This document shows, piece after piece, positions 5,194-5,933 of a stretch of 5,933 nucleotides of DNA. The position numbers and the translations under genes were made by a program. Source of the DNA: an uncultured Clostridia bacterium. GTDB taxonomy: Bacteria > Bacillota_A > Clostridia > Oscillospirales > Oscillospiraceae. A model generated the notes under the pieces. That model ran no database searches and had not been told where the DNA came from. It saw only the letters and a program-made list of their open reading frames with translations. Position 1 is the first letter of the stretch. Every line of letters begins with the position of its first letter. Where the stretch lies: the NCBI GenBank assembly GCA_947166955.1, contig CAMVGI010000091.1, forward strand, positions 1-5,933, read 5' to 3'.

Positions 5194-5933
5194 TCAGCTC
5201 TCCACAGGCTCCGTCGTCTCCGCGAGCGCGGGCAGCGCCCACTGCGGCACGGCCTCGCCGTCAACGAGGAACTGTACCCCGTCCACGCCGCTGAGCGAGA
5301 GCAGCGAGCGCGCCAAAGACTCCATCGCGAGCGCGCGCAGCCCTTCGTCCTGCGGCAGCGGCGTCGCGCCGTTTAAGTTTACATAACATATACCGCCGTC
5401 GATGCGGCTCGACTGCACGGTAAAGCCCTCGGGCAGCAGAGGCCGCAGACCGTCGTCGCCCTCCGGACCGCGCAGCAGCGCGTCGAGCAGGGCGCTTACG
5501 CGAGTCTGCCCCTCATAGAGCGCAAGCGTCTGCGCCTGCGCGCGCAGTGTGCCCGTGCGCACGTCGCGGAAGTAGAGCGAAACGTTGATCGGGCGCAGCG
5601 CGTCCTCGCGGCTGGAGAGCAGCGTATCCGCGGCGGTCAGCAGCTGCGTTTTGCGATACGGCAGTTCGCGTCCGTTTGCGGTCACGCGCACGGCGTTGAT
5701 GCCCTGAAGCTGCGTCAGCGTCAGCGTTACGCAGCAGTCCGCGATGGAGAGGTCGATCCCCGAGAGCAGCGCGTATTCCTCCGAAAGATCGACCGTCGCG
5801 CGTCCGCCGGCGACCGCTATCGTTTGCAGCTTCGTCCCCGCCGGAAACGGCGAACGCAATCCGTCGAGCGTCGGTGACATGAGCAGCTGCGTCACCAGCT
5901 TACTTTTCTCCTTGACCAGTTCAAGCCCATCAG
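5194..5933 (-). CDS. GerMN-domain protein, two tandem domains (partial, N-terminus beyond right edge)
   Basis: The visible C-terminal 245 residues contain two copies of a GerMN-like domain. Copy one (about 1-85) has LLMSPTLDGLRSPFPAGT (residues 16-33), followed by a VDLSEEY strand. Copy two (about 113-230) begins with RPINVSLYFRD and repeats the pattern as LLRGPEGDDGLRPLLPEG, then YVNLNG and a VQFLVDGE ending. GerMN domains occur in Bacillus GerM, a lipoprotein needed for sporulation and germination, and in related clostridial envelope proteins, so the product is probably secreted and membrane-anchored. The lipobox or signal peptide would be in the missing part. A GTG at 5895 could be mistaken for a start, but the frame continues upstream to the window edge with domain-like residues (LELVKEKSKL), so the gene enters from outside. 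It ends 26 nt before polA, in the same orientation. The exact role and the name gerM are not certain. Confidence 0.85.
   Translation of the reverse strand, partial: DGLELVKEKSKLVTQLLMSPTLDGLRSPFPAGTKLQTIAVAGGRATVDLSEEYALLSGIDLSIADCCVTLTLTQLQGINAVRVTANGRELPYRKTQLLTAADTLLSSREDALRPINVSLYFRDVRTGTLRAQAQTLALYEGQTRVSALLDALLRGPEGDDGLRPLLPEGFTVQSSRIDGGICYVNLNGATPLPQDEGLRALAMESLARSLLSLSGVDGVQFLVDGEAVPQWALPALAETTEPVES

Noticed and set aside
5168..5242. A 25-residue N-terminal extension of PolA
   Set aside because: It would overlap the end of the GerMN gene and precede the strong Shine-Dalgarno; the family N-terminus begins at the ATG at 5167.
2393..5386. A 997-codon open frame on the plus strand opposite polA
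   Set aside because: It is antisense to a clearly real polA, extends into rimI and the GerMN gene, and is rich in Arg, His and Leu with no recognisable domain. Long stop-free antisense frames arise in GC-rich genes from third-position bias.
5893..5895. GTG start for the GerMN gene at 5895
   Set aside because: The frame stays open to the window edge with residues that continue the first domain, and a start here would cut that domain.
1..5933. A new defence, mobile or biosynthetic system
   Set aside because: All sizeable coding regions belong to known families in a normal chromosomal layout; no integrase, transposase, repeat array, toxin-antitoxin pair or compositional break was seen.

Overview
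The window is a 5.9 kb piece of ordinary, densely coded chromosome from a GC-rich, Gram-positive-type bacterium. It most likely comes from an endospore-forming lineage of the Clostridia. The evidence is a tandem GerMN-domain protein at the right edge, a probable dipicolinate synthase A fragment at the left edge, Bacillus/Clostridia-like PolA and TsaD sequences, strong GGAG-type ribosome binding sites, and a heavy G/C bias at third codon positions. A finer taxonomic call cannot be made from the sequence alone.

Layout. At the left edge (1 to about 172, minus strand) lies the 5' end of a gene encoding a small glycine-rich nucleotide-binding-like N-terminus that resembles DpaA/DpsA. A divergent intergenic region of about 120 bp follows. 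It carries a near-perfect vegetative promoter on the plus strand and a weaker candidate sporulation-type promoter on the minus strand. The plus-strand promoter drives a single gene, a YjjG/YfnB-type HAD phosphatase (293-973). This gene converges on a minus-strand cluster, and both share one bidirectional intrinsic terminator (979-1014) whose stem includes the last codons of tsaD.

The minus-strand cluster reads, in transcription order, GerMN-domain protein (enters from beyond the right edge, ends 5194), polA (5167-2507), rimI (2502-2014) and tsaD (2017-1001). Intergenic distances are 26 nt, 4 nt and a 4 nt ATGA overlap, so this looks like one transcription unit with coupled translation. The promoter lies outside the window.

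Roles. PolA handles Okazaki fragment maturation and repair; its proofreading domain appears catalytically dead. TsaD makes the t6A modification on ANN-decoding tRNAs. RimI is a GNAT N-acetyltransferase that commonly travels with tsaD. The GerMN protein is probably an envelope protein involved in sporulation or germination. No tRNA, rRNA, CRISPR array, insertion sequence, phage gene or long repeat was seen, and no stretch over 300 bases lacks a gene. I found no new multi-gene system. The most interesting points are the terminator/stop-codon overlap, the odd start of the left-edge gene, and the gene order in which tsaD-rimI is linked to polA and a GerMN gene instead of tsaE/tsaB.
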